From JAQTRU01 sp041645555 (lineage in GTDB: Bacteria; Patescibacteriota; Patescibacteriia; Patescibacteriales; JAQTRU01): a stretch of DNA of 45,349 nt. How positions within the stretch are numbered: position 1 is the stretch's first letter; the number at the start of each line of letters is the position of its first letter. The notes under the pieces were generated by a model that saw only the letters and a list, made by a program, of their open reading frames with translations, did no database searches and was not told the DNA's origin. The stretch covers positions 1 through 45,349 of the forward strand of contig JBAZPX010000009.1 of NCBI GenBank assembly GCA_041645555.1, given 5' to 3'. The translations under genes were made by a program, and so were the position numbers. This document shows positions 15,107-21,932 of the stretch, in pieces.

Positions 15107-15134
15107 ATTATAGCTGAAAACTAGAATTTGTCAA
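15107..15134 (-). promoter_or_regulatory. Promoter of rplU
   Basis: On the minus strand, TTGACA (15129-15134), a 16-base spacer, then TATAAT (15107-15112): both boxes perfect consensus. Confidence 0.85.
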
Positions 15135-15203
15135 ATTCTGTCCCATAACACACAAAATATAACTTATCGACCATTAGAAGCGCATAGTATTTAGGTGAAG
15201 GTC

Positions 15204-16040
15204 CTAAGGTAATTTCATCTTTAACGCCGCTGACATATATGGACTCAAACTTTGGCAAAGCCCCTTAAATATTTGCTGATCATTTTGTGTTTCCGCTTTT
15301 TCTTTTATTTTGCTTCTCAGCCCCCATGACTTTTCATTTTCTAATCCGGCCATGCTTGTCCCAACTGCAAAAGGGTATTTATCAAGATATCTTTCTCTTA
15401 AATCCCAGGCTTCGGAACTATCATTTCCGAAATAGCTAAGTATTACACCATCAATATGCCCATTCTTTAAAAATTCTCTTCTCCATTCATTCGCCTTGTC
15501 ATTATCCAGCCCAATAAGACTGGCTACGACTTCCCTGGGATGTTCATTTTTATATTTTTCTCTCAAATCCCAGGCTCTTTTACTATCTAAGCCATTTAAT
15601 CCTTCTAAAACGTTTAACAAACAGACATTCTCCAGTTTGTCCCTAAGTTTCCATGATCTATCGTCATCTAAAAATGCCACACTTTCAGCTAGGCCATTGG
15701 CTACTCCTTCCTTGCCAATTAATTCTAAAAGTTTATCTCTCATTTCCCAAGCTTTTTCGTCGTCTAGGCCAGTTAAACTGCGGGCAACACTATGAGGGTA
15801 TATATCGATTAATGATTCTCTTATTTCCCAAGCTTTCTCACTGGTGATCCCGGCTAGACCTTGAACAACGCCATCTGGATTTCTTTCTATTAGCTCATCT
15901 CTTATTCTCCAAGCCTCTCCGTCATCATAACCGGCTATGTTTGCGGCAGGATAAAAAGGAATTTTATCCTTAATGTCATTAATTAATTTATATACTTTTT
16001 GTCTATGATTTTCCGGAGATTTAATGCGCTCTACACTCAT
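15204..16040 (-). CDS. Solenoid-type protein with eight ~27-residue repeats
   Basis: The 278-aa protein consists almost entirely of eight tandem repeats from about residue 30 to 260. The consensus is roughly (S/G)L-x-GLD-x-EKAW-x-(L/M/I)R-x-K, then a variable helix, then P-x-x-V. The AW...R core is present in nearly every copy (EAWRIRD, KAWEIRE, KAWEMRD, RSWKLRD, RAWDLRE, EAWDLRE, KSWGLRS). The predicted fold is a two-helix-per-repeat solenoid used for protein binding. There is no signal peptide or membrane helix, so it should be cytoplasmic. It matches no TPR, HEAT or ankyrin consensus that I know. No SD; not obviously operonic. Confidence 0.75.
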   Translation of the reverse strand: MSVERIKSPENHRQKVYKLINDIKDKIPFYPAANIAGYDDGEAWRIRDELIERNPDGVVQGLAGITSEKAWEIRESLIDIYPHSVARSLTGLDDEKAWEMRDKLLELIGKEGVANGLAESVAFLDDDRSWKLRDKLENVCLLNVLEGLNGLDSKRAWDLREKYKNEHPREVVASLIGLDNDKANEWRREFLKNGHIDGVILSYFGNDSSEAWDLRERYLDKYPFAVGTSMAGLENEKSWGLRSKIKEKAETQNDQQIFKGLCQSLSPYMSAALKMKLP

Positions 16041-16083
16041 AAAAATAAAATTATTTGATTAAACTTATCCAATAAACAGAGTC

Positions 16084-17073
16084 TTACTTCTTTATTTTCC
16101 ACAATCTCCTATACTGCCCAACCAAAAAAGGCTCAAAAAGCAAAGCGAAAATAAACATCGCTAATATTCGCAGAATAATCACTATTTTACTCAAAAAACC
16201 TTGTAAATGCCAATATTTTAGAAAAATTATATGATGGTTTAAAAAAGACCATTTTTTTACCTGTTCGCTCTTGGCTCTCCTACCCCTAAAGAAGGCCATA
16301 AAACCCTTTTTAGCACTTGAAAATGGCCGATCATGGTAAATCATAGCTTCCGGCGCCAATTTGGCCTTAAAACCGGCTAAATAGAGCCGATAGGCCAAAT
16401 CGCAGTCTTCCTTATACATAAACATTAATTCGTCAAAATACTGCCCGCTACTCCCCCTTGATAAAAGCCCGTCTCGCCAAGGGCTTGCCGAGGCGGAGGG
16501 TTGGAGGGATTTTATTTTCTCCAAAGCACTCATTCGGTAAATTCCGGCTGCGCCAGACGGGCCTAAAATTAAAGAATTATTATGTTGCCCTTTATCTTTC
16601 TCCCCTTGGCCGACATCAACAAATCTCAAACCTGATTTTAACCTGACCCCGCAAGTATCAATCATGGCCGTCTTCTTATTATTTCCAAAATCCCATTTTA
16701 AAACTTTGGGGCTGGCGCTTCCAAAACTTTTGTCCTTATCTATAGCTTCAACCAGTTTCTTTATCGCTTCCGGTTCTAAAATCGTATCCGGGTTAATAAC
16801 TAAAAAATATTCGGCGCCTGATTCTTTGGCTTCATTTATCATTCTATTATAAGCCGCCGCAAAACCGATGTTCTTACCGGATTTTGTAATTTTAATCCGG
16901 GGATAAGTATTGGCTATAAATTCAATATTATTTTTGTTGCTTTCGCTGTTATCCCAGCAAAGAATATTATAATCCCCCAGACCCGCCAAAGCCTTAAACA
17001 AAGACGGCAAAAAATACGGCAAATACTTTGCCGTATGCTCTCCATAAGTTATAAAGCCGATGGCTAATTTCAT
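16084..17073 (-). CDS. Family 2 glycosyltransferase (rhamnosyltransferase-like) with an in-frame insert
   Basis: A GT-A fold enzyme transferring a sugar to a surface polysaccharide or lipid carrier at the inner face of the membrane. Seen: NIGFAAAYNRMI, the metal-binding region INPDT, the acceptor-side motif MFMYKEDCDLAYRLYLAG, and a C-terminal hydrophobic segment (about 300-325). ATG at 17073 overlaps the HD-gene stop (ATGA), so the two are translationally coupled; the GTG four codons earlier is less likely. Residues about 189-208 (SLQPSASASPW...RGSSG) do not look like GT2 sequence and are encoded by a palindromic element at 16451-16509. The enzyme otherwise looks intact. Confidence 0.88.
   Translation of the reverse strand: MKLAIGFITYGEHTAKYLPYFLPSLFKALAGLGDYNILCWDNSESNKNNIEFIANTYPRIKITKSGKNIGFAAAYNRMINEAKESGAEYFLVINPDTILEPEAIKKLVEAIDKDKSFGSASPKVLKWDFGNNKKTAMIDTCGVRLKSGLRFVDVGQGEKDKGQHNNSLILGPSGAAGIYRMSALEKIKSLQPSASASPWRDGLLSRGSSGQYFDELMFMYKEDCDLAYRLYLAGFKAKLAPEAMIYHDRPFSSAKKGFMAFFRGRRAKSEQVKKWSFLNHHIIFLKYWHLQGFLSKIVIILRILAMFIFALLFEPFLVGQYRRLWKIKK
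16451..16509. repeat. Palindromic element inserted in frame in the glycosyltransferase gene
   Basis: The stretch has outer arms CTCCCCCTT and TTGGAGGGA and an inner hairpin CTCGCCAAG-GG-CTTGCCGAG (one mismatch). It is more GC-rich than the surrounding gene and encodes about 20 residues rich in S, P and G without breaking the frame. Confidence 0.65.
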
Positions 17074-17726
17074 TTTAGGTTCCACTCTTTAAAAAATTGT
17101 TTCAAATATTTCTCTAAAAATTTATGGCGTTCCCCGGCTAATTTTTTCCCGGTTTTAGTATTCATCAAATTTTTTAAAAGCAATAACTTATCATAGAAAT
17201 GGTGAATAGCGGAATAGCTGTCTCTTTTTCTAAAATCTTCCACTCTTTTTTCAATCTTAATTTCCGGGTTAAAAATCGGCCGGCCAAAAAAACTTCCCGT
17301 GGCAAAAGTTCTGGCAATCCCGATAGCGCCTAAAGCGTCAAGCCGGTCAGCGTCCTGCACAATTTTACCTTCTTTAGTTTTCATTCTTGATTTTGCTCTT
17401 GCGCCCGTGAGGGAAAAAGACATATTTTCTATAACTTCGCAGACATTTTTTATAATCTCCCCGTCAACTTTTAATTTTCCAAGCAAATCTTTAATTAACT
17501 TTGACCCTAAATATTTTTTGCCTTTATTAAATTTCCAATCAGCAATATCATGCAGCAAAGCCGCTAACTCTATAGTCAACAAATCCCCGCCTTCTTTTTT
17601 AGCGATATATCTAGCCATCTGCCAAACCCTAAAAGCATGCCACCAATCATGGCCCGTCGTTTCTTTCCCTAACCTGCTCCGCACATATTCTTTTGTCTTA
17701 TTTATAACTTCTTTCCGAGATGGCAT
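17070..17726 (-). CDS. HD-domain phosphohydrolase
   Basis: A metal-dependent phosphohydrolase of the HD superfamily, YedJ-like in layout. With the ATG at 17726 as start, the motif set is GHDWWHAFRVW (first His ligand), ALLHDIADWK (the HD pair, about residues 59-60) and a distal aspartate in DADRLDALGAIG. Family substrates are usually nucleotides or phosphorylated metabolites; this one's is unknown. It is translationally coupled to the downstream GT2 gene by an ATGA overlap, which suggests a linked role or simply gene packing. No SD. Confidence 0.9.
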   Translation of the reverse strand: MPSRKEVINKTKEYVRSRLGKETTGHDWWHAFRVWQMARYIAKKEGGDLLTIELAALLHDIADWKFNKGKKYLGSKLIKDLLGKLKVDGEIIKNVCEVIENMSFSLTGARAKSRMKTKEGKIVQDADRLDALGAIGIARTFATGSFFGRPIFNPEIKIEKRVEDFRKRDSYSAIHHFYDKLLLLKNLMNTKTGKKLAGERHKFLEKYLKQFFKEWNLK

Positions 17727-17742
17727 AAGCAATTGCTAATTA

Positions 17743-18468
17743 TTATATTATCATCTTCCCCTGCATCTTTTCCTTAGCAAAATTCTGCGCCTTTAGCAGG
17801 CTGTCAAAAGTGCCGGCGTCAATCCATTCGCCTTTTACTATAGCCACTTCCAATTCGCCTTTTTTCAAATACCAATTATGCAAATCCACAATTTCGGTTT
17901 CCCCGCGAGGGCTTGGTTTTAAATTTTTCGCTACTTCCACCACGCTCTTGTCGTAAATATAAAGGCCGGTTACGCAATAATTGCTTTTTGGTTTTTTTGG
18001 TTTTTCTTCAATAGAAATCGCCTTCCTGTCCTTATTAAACTCCACAATACCGAATCTTTCCGGGTCCGGAACTTCTTTGGCAAAAATTTTACCTCCGCCT
18101 TTGAAGTTTTTAATTTCCCGGCTTAAATCGTCTTCAAAAATATTATCCCCCAAAATCATACAAACGTCTTCCTGGTCAATAAAATTCTCGCCGATAACAA
18201 AAGCTTCGGGTAACCCCGTCGGTTTGTCCTGAATTTCATAGGTAAACTTGCAGCCGAATTCCCGGCCGCTGCCCAAGAGATTTAGGTAATCTCCGGCCCG
18301 CTCCGGCGCTACGATTATTAAAATTTCCTTAATCCCGGCTTTTAACAGAGTGTTTAGGGGATAATAAATCATTGGCCGGTTATAGATCGGCAAAAGCTGC
18401 TTTGAAGTGACTTTTGTGCAGGGGCGAAGTCGCGTGGCCGAACCCCCTGATAAAATAATTCCGCGCAT
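17743..18468 (-). CDS. rmlA: Glucose-1-phosphate thymidylyltransferase-like nucleotidyltransferase
   Basis: It catalyses the first step toward dTDP-rhamnose: dTTP plus glucose-1-phosphate to dTDP-glucose. The N-terminus MRGIILSGGSATRLRP is the nucleotide-binding signature, followed by SKQLLPIYNRPMIYYPL, a glycine/aspartate motif ILGDNIF and EKPKKPKSNYCVTGLYIYD. The length (241 aa) is somewhat shorter than classical RmlA, as in many short homologues. GTG at 18477 is also in frame, but the ATG at 18468 starts at the conserved N-terminus. The ncRNA promoter of the opposite strand begins 10 bases upstream of this start codon. Confidence 0.9.
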   Translation of the reverse strand: MRGIILSGGSATRLRPCTKVTSKQLLPIYNRPMIYYPLNTLLKAGIKEILIIVAPERAGDYLNLLGSGREFGCKFTYEIQDKPTGLPEAFVIGENFIDQEDVCMILGDNIFEDDLSREIKNFKGGGKIFAKEVPDPERFGIVEFNKDRKAISIEEKPKKPKSNYCVTGLYIYDKSVVEVAKNLKPSPRGETEIVDLHNWYLKKGELEVAIVKGEWIDAGTFDSLLKAQNFAKEKMQGKMII

Positions 18469-18477
18469 ATGTTTCAC

Positions 18478-18506
18478 TTGACATTTTTAAAATTATTATT
18501 TATAAT
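18478..18506 (+). promoter_or_regulatory. Perfect-consensus promoter of the ncRNA
   Basis: TTGACA (18478-18483), exactly 17 bases, then TATAAT (18501-18506). It faces away from rmlA and toward no coding start on its own strand. Confidence 0.9.
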
Positions 18507-18512
18507 ATTTTC

Positions 18513-18827
18513 TGTAAATAAAACGCTCTTTTCACGGATATCTTGATTAGTTGCCGTTTTTATTAACCGGCTATTGCTTGCAGAAAACCCGAGCAGGAAA
18601 AGCCTGTCTGGACGTCCTCCGTCCAAAAATTCTGCTTATAGGCCCACAAAATAAAACCTCTGATCCTCTCTATTCTGGACACGGATAGGATAACAGGAGA
18701 AGAGGCTGCATTTTCCGCCTGTAAACGAGCAAAAATATATTGACCTAATCAAGATATGGAATGCAGTTGTGTCTACCCCCTGCCTTCGAGGAACCGGTAC
18801 ATCCTCAGGGCAGGGTGTTTTATTTTT
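18513..18827 (+). ncRNA. Structured non-coding RNA of unidentified class, about 315 nt
   Basis: A perfect promoter precedes it and a strong terminator ends it. Helices readable by eye: P1, 13 bp, 18538-18550 with 18745-18757 (ATATCTTGATTAG and its complement). P2, GCCG 18553-18556 with CGGC 18568-18571. P3, TTGCT 18574-18578 with AGCAA 18728-18732. P4, GCAGAA 18580-18585 with TTCTGC 18630-18635, enclosing CAGG/CCTG and TGGACG/CGTCCA hairpins. P5, TTATAGGC 18636-18643 with GCCTGTAA 18717-18724, then AAAAT/ATTTT, CCTCT/AGAGG and ATCCT/AGGAT. No long open frame occurs on this strand. RNase P (GAAAGTCC), tmRNA (T arm) and SRP (GGAAGCAGCC) signatures are missing, and the branched fold is unlike 6S. 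Confidence 0.8.
18775..18827 (+). terminator. Terminator of the ncRNA
   Basis: CCCTGCC (18778-18784) pairs with GGCAGGG (18809-18815), with inner GAGGA/TCCTC, followed by TTTTATTTTT. It overlaps the last codons of the opposite-strand rmlD. Confidence 0.92.
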
Positions 18828-19680
18828 CCAAATATTCTCTTAAAGCTTCTTCCCAGCCCCTCTGCATATCAAACTTGGTATTTATTAAAACTGAATAAGC
18901 CGGACGTTTGGCCGGCCTGGGAAATTTATCGCCAGAAACCGGATTTATTTTAATCTTTTTATCTAAAATTTTAAATAATTCCACGGCCGCTTCGTACCAA
19001 GTGGCCCGGCCGATGTTGGTAATATGGTAAACCCCATAACCTTTTTCGCTTTCCAAAAGTTTTTTGGTAGCCCGGGCTAAATCCGGCGTATAAGTAAAAC
19101 TGCTCACTTCTTCGTTAACCACGTCTAATTCTTTTTTCTTTTTAGCTAAATCAAGCATCAGGTCAAAAAAACTCGGTTTGGCTCCCTCGTTTTCGGCCTT
19201 AGGCCCGAATAATTTTGAAGTCCGGATTAAATAATATTTTAAGCCCTGACCGCTTTTTTTTATTAACTCCTCTTCCCCGGCCAATTTTGTCTCGCCATAT
19301 TTATTTATCGGCTTCGGCTCGTCATCTTCTTTATAGCCCTCTTTCTTATCTCCGGCAAAAACATAATCGGAAGAATAATGGACTAAAACCGCGCTTGTTT
19401 CCAGGCAAGCTTCAACTAAGTAACCGACCGCCTCAACGTTTATTTTTTCCGCCAGCTCAAATTCTTTTTCCTCCTCGCATTTATCAACCGCATTATAAGC
19501 CGCCGCATTAATAACAATATCCGGCTTTAATTCCTTCATTTTCTTAAAAACCAGCTCTTTGTCCGTTATGTCTATTTCTTCCCTGTCCCAGGCAATAACT
19601 TTATAATCCTTGTCCGCAGAAAAAATTTTTACCAACTGGGAACCTAAATTTCCCTTTGACCCCAAAATTAATACTTCCAT
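18820..19680 (-). CDS. rmlD: dTDP-4-dehydrorhamnose reductase-like protein
   Basis: It reduces dTDP-4-keto-rhamnose to dTDP-L-rhamnose with NAD(P)H. It is a short-chain dehydrogenase-type Rossmann fold: VLILGSKGNLGSQL at the N-terminus (G8, G10 and G13), the catalytic pair Y128-x3-K132 in KYGETKLAGE, and the INAAAYNAVD motif (57-66) typical of RmlD. The 286-aa length is normal. rmlB and rmlC are not in the window. Its stop lies within the terminator of the opposite-strand ncRNA, so transcription of that RNA could collide with this gene. Confidence 0.93.
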   Translation of the reverse strand: MEVLILGSKGNLGSQLVKIFSADKDYKVIAWDREEIDITDKELVFKKMKELKPDIVINAAAYNAVDKCEEEKEFELAEKINVEAVGYLVEACLETSAVLVHYSSDYVFAGDKKEGYKEDDEPKPINKYGETKLAGEEELIKKSGQGLKYYLIRTSKLFGPKAENEGAKPSFFDLMLDLAKKKKELDVVNEEVSSFTYTPDLARATKKLLESEKGYGVYHITNIGRATWYEAAVELFKILDKKIKINPVSGDKFPRPAKRPAYSVLINTKFDMQRGWEEALREYLEK

Positions 19681-19759
19681 AATTAAACAAAATAACTTAA
19701 TATTTCTGCTTTTACCTTAACATAACCAATGGATAAAATAAAGGGGTAAACTGCTCTGC

Positions 19760-19912
19760 CATTGCGAGTCCCGACGTTTCGGGACGAAGCAATCTCTGGT
19801 TAAGCGCTACACATATCTATTTTATTACCCCAATTTTAGTTATTCTTACCAGAGATTGCTTCGTCAGTCGTCCCGTCCCGCTAGGGTGGGACGGGACTTC
19901 TTCCTCGCAATG
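19760..19912. repeat. MITE-like inverted repeat with palindromes in both arms
   Basis: The outer arms run CATTGCGAG...GAAGCAATCTCTGG on the left and CCAGAGATTGCTTCG...CTCGCAATG on the right. The left arm contains GTCCCGA-CGTT-TCGGGAC; the right arm contains GTCCCGTCCC...GGGACGGGAC. It fills most of the rmlD to NUDIX gap. Confidence 0.85.
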
Positions 19913-19935
19913 ACAATCGGTGATATAATTTATTT

Positions 19936-20460
19936 ATGATATCAACTTGGAAAAAAATAAAAGAAGAGCCTTATAAGACCGGCTTCCGCAAATTAGTAAA
20001 AAGGACATTTCGAATACCCGACGATAGAATCGTTGATTTTGATATAAAACAGGAAGGACCGGTAGTTTGTGTTCTGGCTCTGACAAAAAATAATAATATA
20101 ATTTTAGCTAAACAATTTAGGCCTGGACCGGAAAGAGTTTTGTTGGAACTGCCCGGAGGAGGTGTTGATGCCGGAGAAACTCCGGAAGAAGCGGTTAAAA
20201 GAGAATTTTCAGAAGAAACCGGTTATACCGGCGATTTTCAATTTGTCGGCGCCAGCCTGGGGAGCGCTTACTCAACTTTAGTTAGATATAATTTTGTCGC
20301 CACGAATTGCTATAAAAAACAAGAACAAAATTTAGAAGCCAACGAATTTATTGAAGTCGTAGAGATGCCATTAGCGGAATTTAGAGACCATCTTCGCGGC
20401 GGACAGCTTACGGACATTACCACCGGTTATTTAGGATTAGACTATTTGAAATTATTATGA
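19936..20460 (+). CDS. NUDIX hydrolase, ADP-sugar pyrophosphatase-like
   Basis: A 174-aa Nudix hydrolase. The Nudix box is complete: GGGVDAGETPEEAVKREF (from G75) followed by SEETGY, fitting G-x5-E-x7-RE-x2-EE-x-G. An upstream proline/glycine-rich segment (QFRPGPERVLLELPGG) is typical of the ADP-ribose pyrophosphatase branch. It overlaps the next gene by four bases (ATGA), so the two should be cotranslated. The substrate is inferred only from the subfamily look. No SD. Confidence 0.88.
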   Translation: MISTWKKIKEEPYKTGFRKLVKRTFRIPDDRIVDFDIKQEGPVVCVLALTKNNNIILAKQFRPGPERVLLELPGGGVDAGETPEEAVKREFSEETGYTGDFQFVGASLGSAYSTLVRYNFVATNCYKKQEQNLEANEFIEVVEMPLAEFRDHLRGGQLTDITTGYLGLDYLKLL

Positions 20461-21221
20461 AAAAATTTAAATTAACAATTATCGGTTCGGGGACTATGAT
20501 GCCAACAAAAAAACGGCATCCGTCATGCTATCTTCTGGAAGTCGGGCAAAAGAAAATCCTTCTGGATATCGGGCACACTTCAATCTCCCGTTTGGTTGAG
20601 ATGGGCATAAATCTTAATTCAATTGATATTTTATTTATTTCCCATTTTCATACTGACCATTTTGCCGACGCCTTGCCTCTTGTCCATTCCCGATGGATAG
20701 ATGACATAAGCCAACCAGGAAGAAAACACAAACCGCTTACCATAATCGGGCCGAAATCGATAAAAGAGCGCTGGAAAAAATTAAGGGAAATTTTCTGGGT
20801 TGAACCAAAGGAGCATTATCCGCTTAAATTTATTGAAGGAGTACAAAAAATTTCAATTGCCGGGGCTAAAATTGAACTTTTTGAAGTTACCCATGTTCCA
20901 TGGTATCAATCAATCGGTATAAAGGTTAGCTTCCAAAATAAAATATTTGTTTACACCGGCGATATTGGCGGCCATCATAGCGCGAAAAAATTAAAGCAGA
21001 CAGCAAAGAATGCAAATTTACTATTAATTGAGGCCTGCCACGTCAACCCCACGCCGAACCATTTTACAATTAACCAAGTCGCTCAAATTGTTAAGGAAGC
21101 CGGGGTAAAAAAAGCAATTGCCACACATTTATGGGATGCCAAGGTACCAGTTTTAAAAGAAAAAATCAAGGGCCAAAATAAGATTATTTTAGCTAAGGAT
21201 TTAATAAAAATATCAATATAA
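20457..21221 (+). CDS. Metallo-beta-lactamase fold hydrolase, RNase Z-like
   Basis: The 254-aa protein has the fold's metal motif HFHTDHFAD (H63, H65, D67, H68), later histidines in FEVTHVPW, an aspartate in VYTGDIGG and a C-terminal HLWD. The layout resembles the RNase Z/ElaC-like or arylsulfatase-like branch, but the tRNase Z-specific exosite region is not evident, so tRNA 3'-end processing is only one possibility. It is translationally coupled to the NUDIX gene. Confidence 0.85.
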   Translation: MKKFKLTIIGSGTMMPTKKRHPSCYLLEVGQKKILLDIGHTSISRLVEMGINLNSIDILFISHFHTDHFADALPLVHSRWIDDISQPGRKHKPLTIIGPKSIKERWKKLREIFWVEPKEHYPLKFIEGVQKISIAGAKIELFEVTHVPWYQSIGIKVSFQNKIFVYTGDIGGHHSAKKLKQTAKNANLLLIEACHVNPTPNHFTINQVAQIVKEAGVKKAIATHLWDAKVPVLKEKIKGQNKIILAKDLIKISI

Positions 21222-21246
21222 AAATATTTTTTCTTAAATAAAATAA

Positions 21247-21852
21247 ATGAAGATAAAAAATATTTTGCTATTACCTTTGCGGCTGTTTTTTGATAAAATA
21301 TTTCTCCCGGTTTATAAAAAAAGACTGGCTAAGGCCATAGCTTCTCTGTGCGAAGACAATTCCTATATTCTTGATTTCGGTTGCGATGACGGGTCAACGG
21401 CGGAAATGATTATGAAATTTAACCCTTCTTTAAAAATAGCGGGGATAGACGTCCAGAATAACCGCCCGGCTAAGATTCCTAAAAAAACTTATGACGGAAA
21501 AAAAATACCTTATGCCGATAACACCTTTGATATTGTCTTATCTTTAGAGGTGCTTCATCATACCAAAGACATAACCGGCCTTATCGAAGAGATGAAAAGA
21601 GTTTCTAAAAAATATATTATCATAAAAGACCATACGATTTATAGCATTTTTTCCCGATGGCTGATCTGCTTTACGGATTTCACATCAAACCTGCCTTATG
21701 GAATAAAATGCGCCTTTAATTTTTTAACTCAAAAACAATGGGATGAAATATTTAAGGGGCTGGATTTAAAAATAGTAGAAAAACCAAAAAAACTTAATTT
21801 CGGATTCGGAATAAACGAAAGATACAACCCGATATTTAAACTGCAAAAATAG
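21247..21852 (+). CDS. Class I SAM-dependent methyltransferase
   Basis: A 201-aa Rossmann-type methyltransferase. Motif I is LDFGCDDGSTAEM (about 38-50), the acidic strand-2 end is AGIDVQ, and motif IV is FDIVLSLEVLHHTKD. The target may be a small molecule or a lipid/sugar; it is not identifiable from sequence. It lies 25 bases after the metallohydrolase gene on the same strand, so likely forms a three-gene unit with NUDIX and the metallohydrolase, closed by a terminator. Confidence 0.88.
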   Translation: MKIKNILLLPLRLFFDKIFLPVYKKRLAKAIASLCEDNSYILDFGCDDGSTAEMIMKFNPSLKIAGIDVQNNRPAKIPKKTYDGKKIPYADNTFDIVLSLEVLHHTKDITGLIEEMKRVSKKYIIIKDHTIYSIFSRWLICFTDFTSNLPYGIKCAFNFLTQKQWDEIFKGLDLKIVEKPKKLNFGFGINERYNPIFKLQK

Positions 21853-21869
21853 GAATCTAAAATAAACAA

Positions 21870-21899
21870 AAAACTGCGGAAATTCTCTGCAGTTTTTTT
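21870..21899. terminator. Terminator after the methyltransferase gene
   Basis: AAACTGC (21871-21877) pairs with GCAGTTT (21889-21895), followed by T7. The preceding A run would let it also work for minus-strand murF. Confidence 0.85.
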
Positions 21900-21932
21900 A
21901 TTCCTAATTAGTTAATCGTCAATAGTTAACTG

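Noticed and set aside
18513..18827. RNase P RNA, tmRNA, SRP RNA or 6S RNA for the structured RNA
   Set aside because: The conserved GAAAGTCC/ACAGAA pair of RNase P, the tRNA-like T arm of tmRNA and the GGAAGCAGCC of SRP RNA are missing; the fold is branched, not the rod of 6S. A diverged member cannot be fully excluded.
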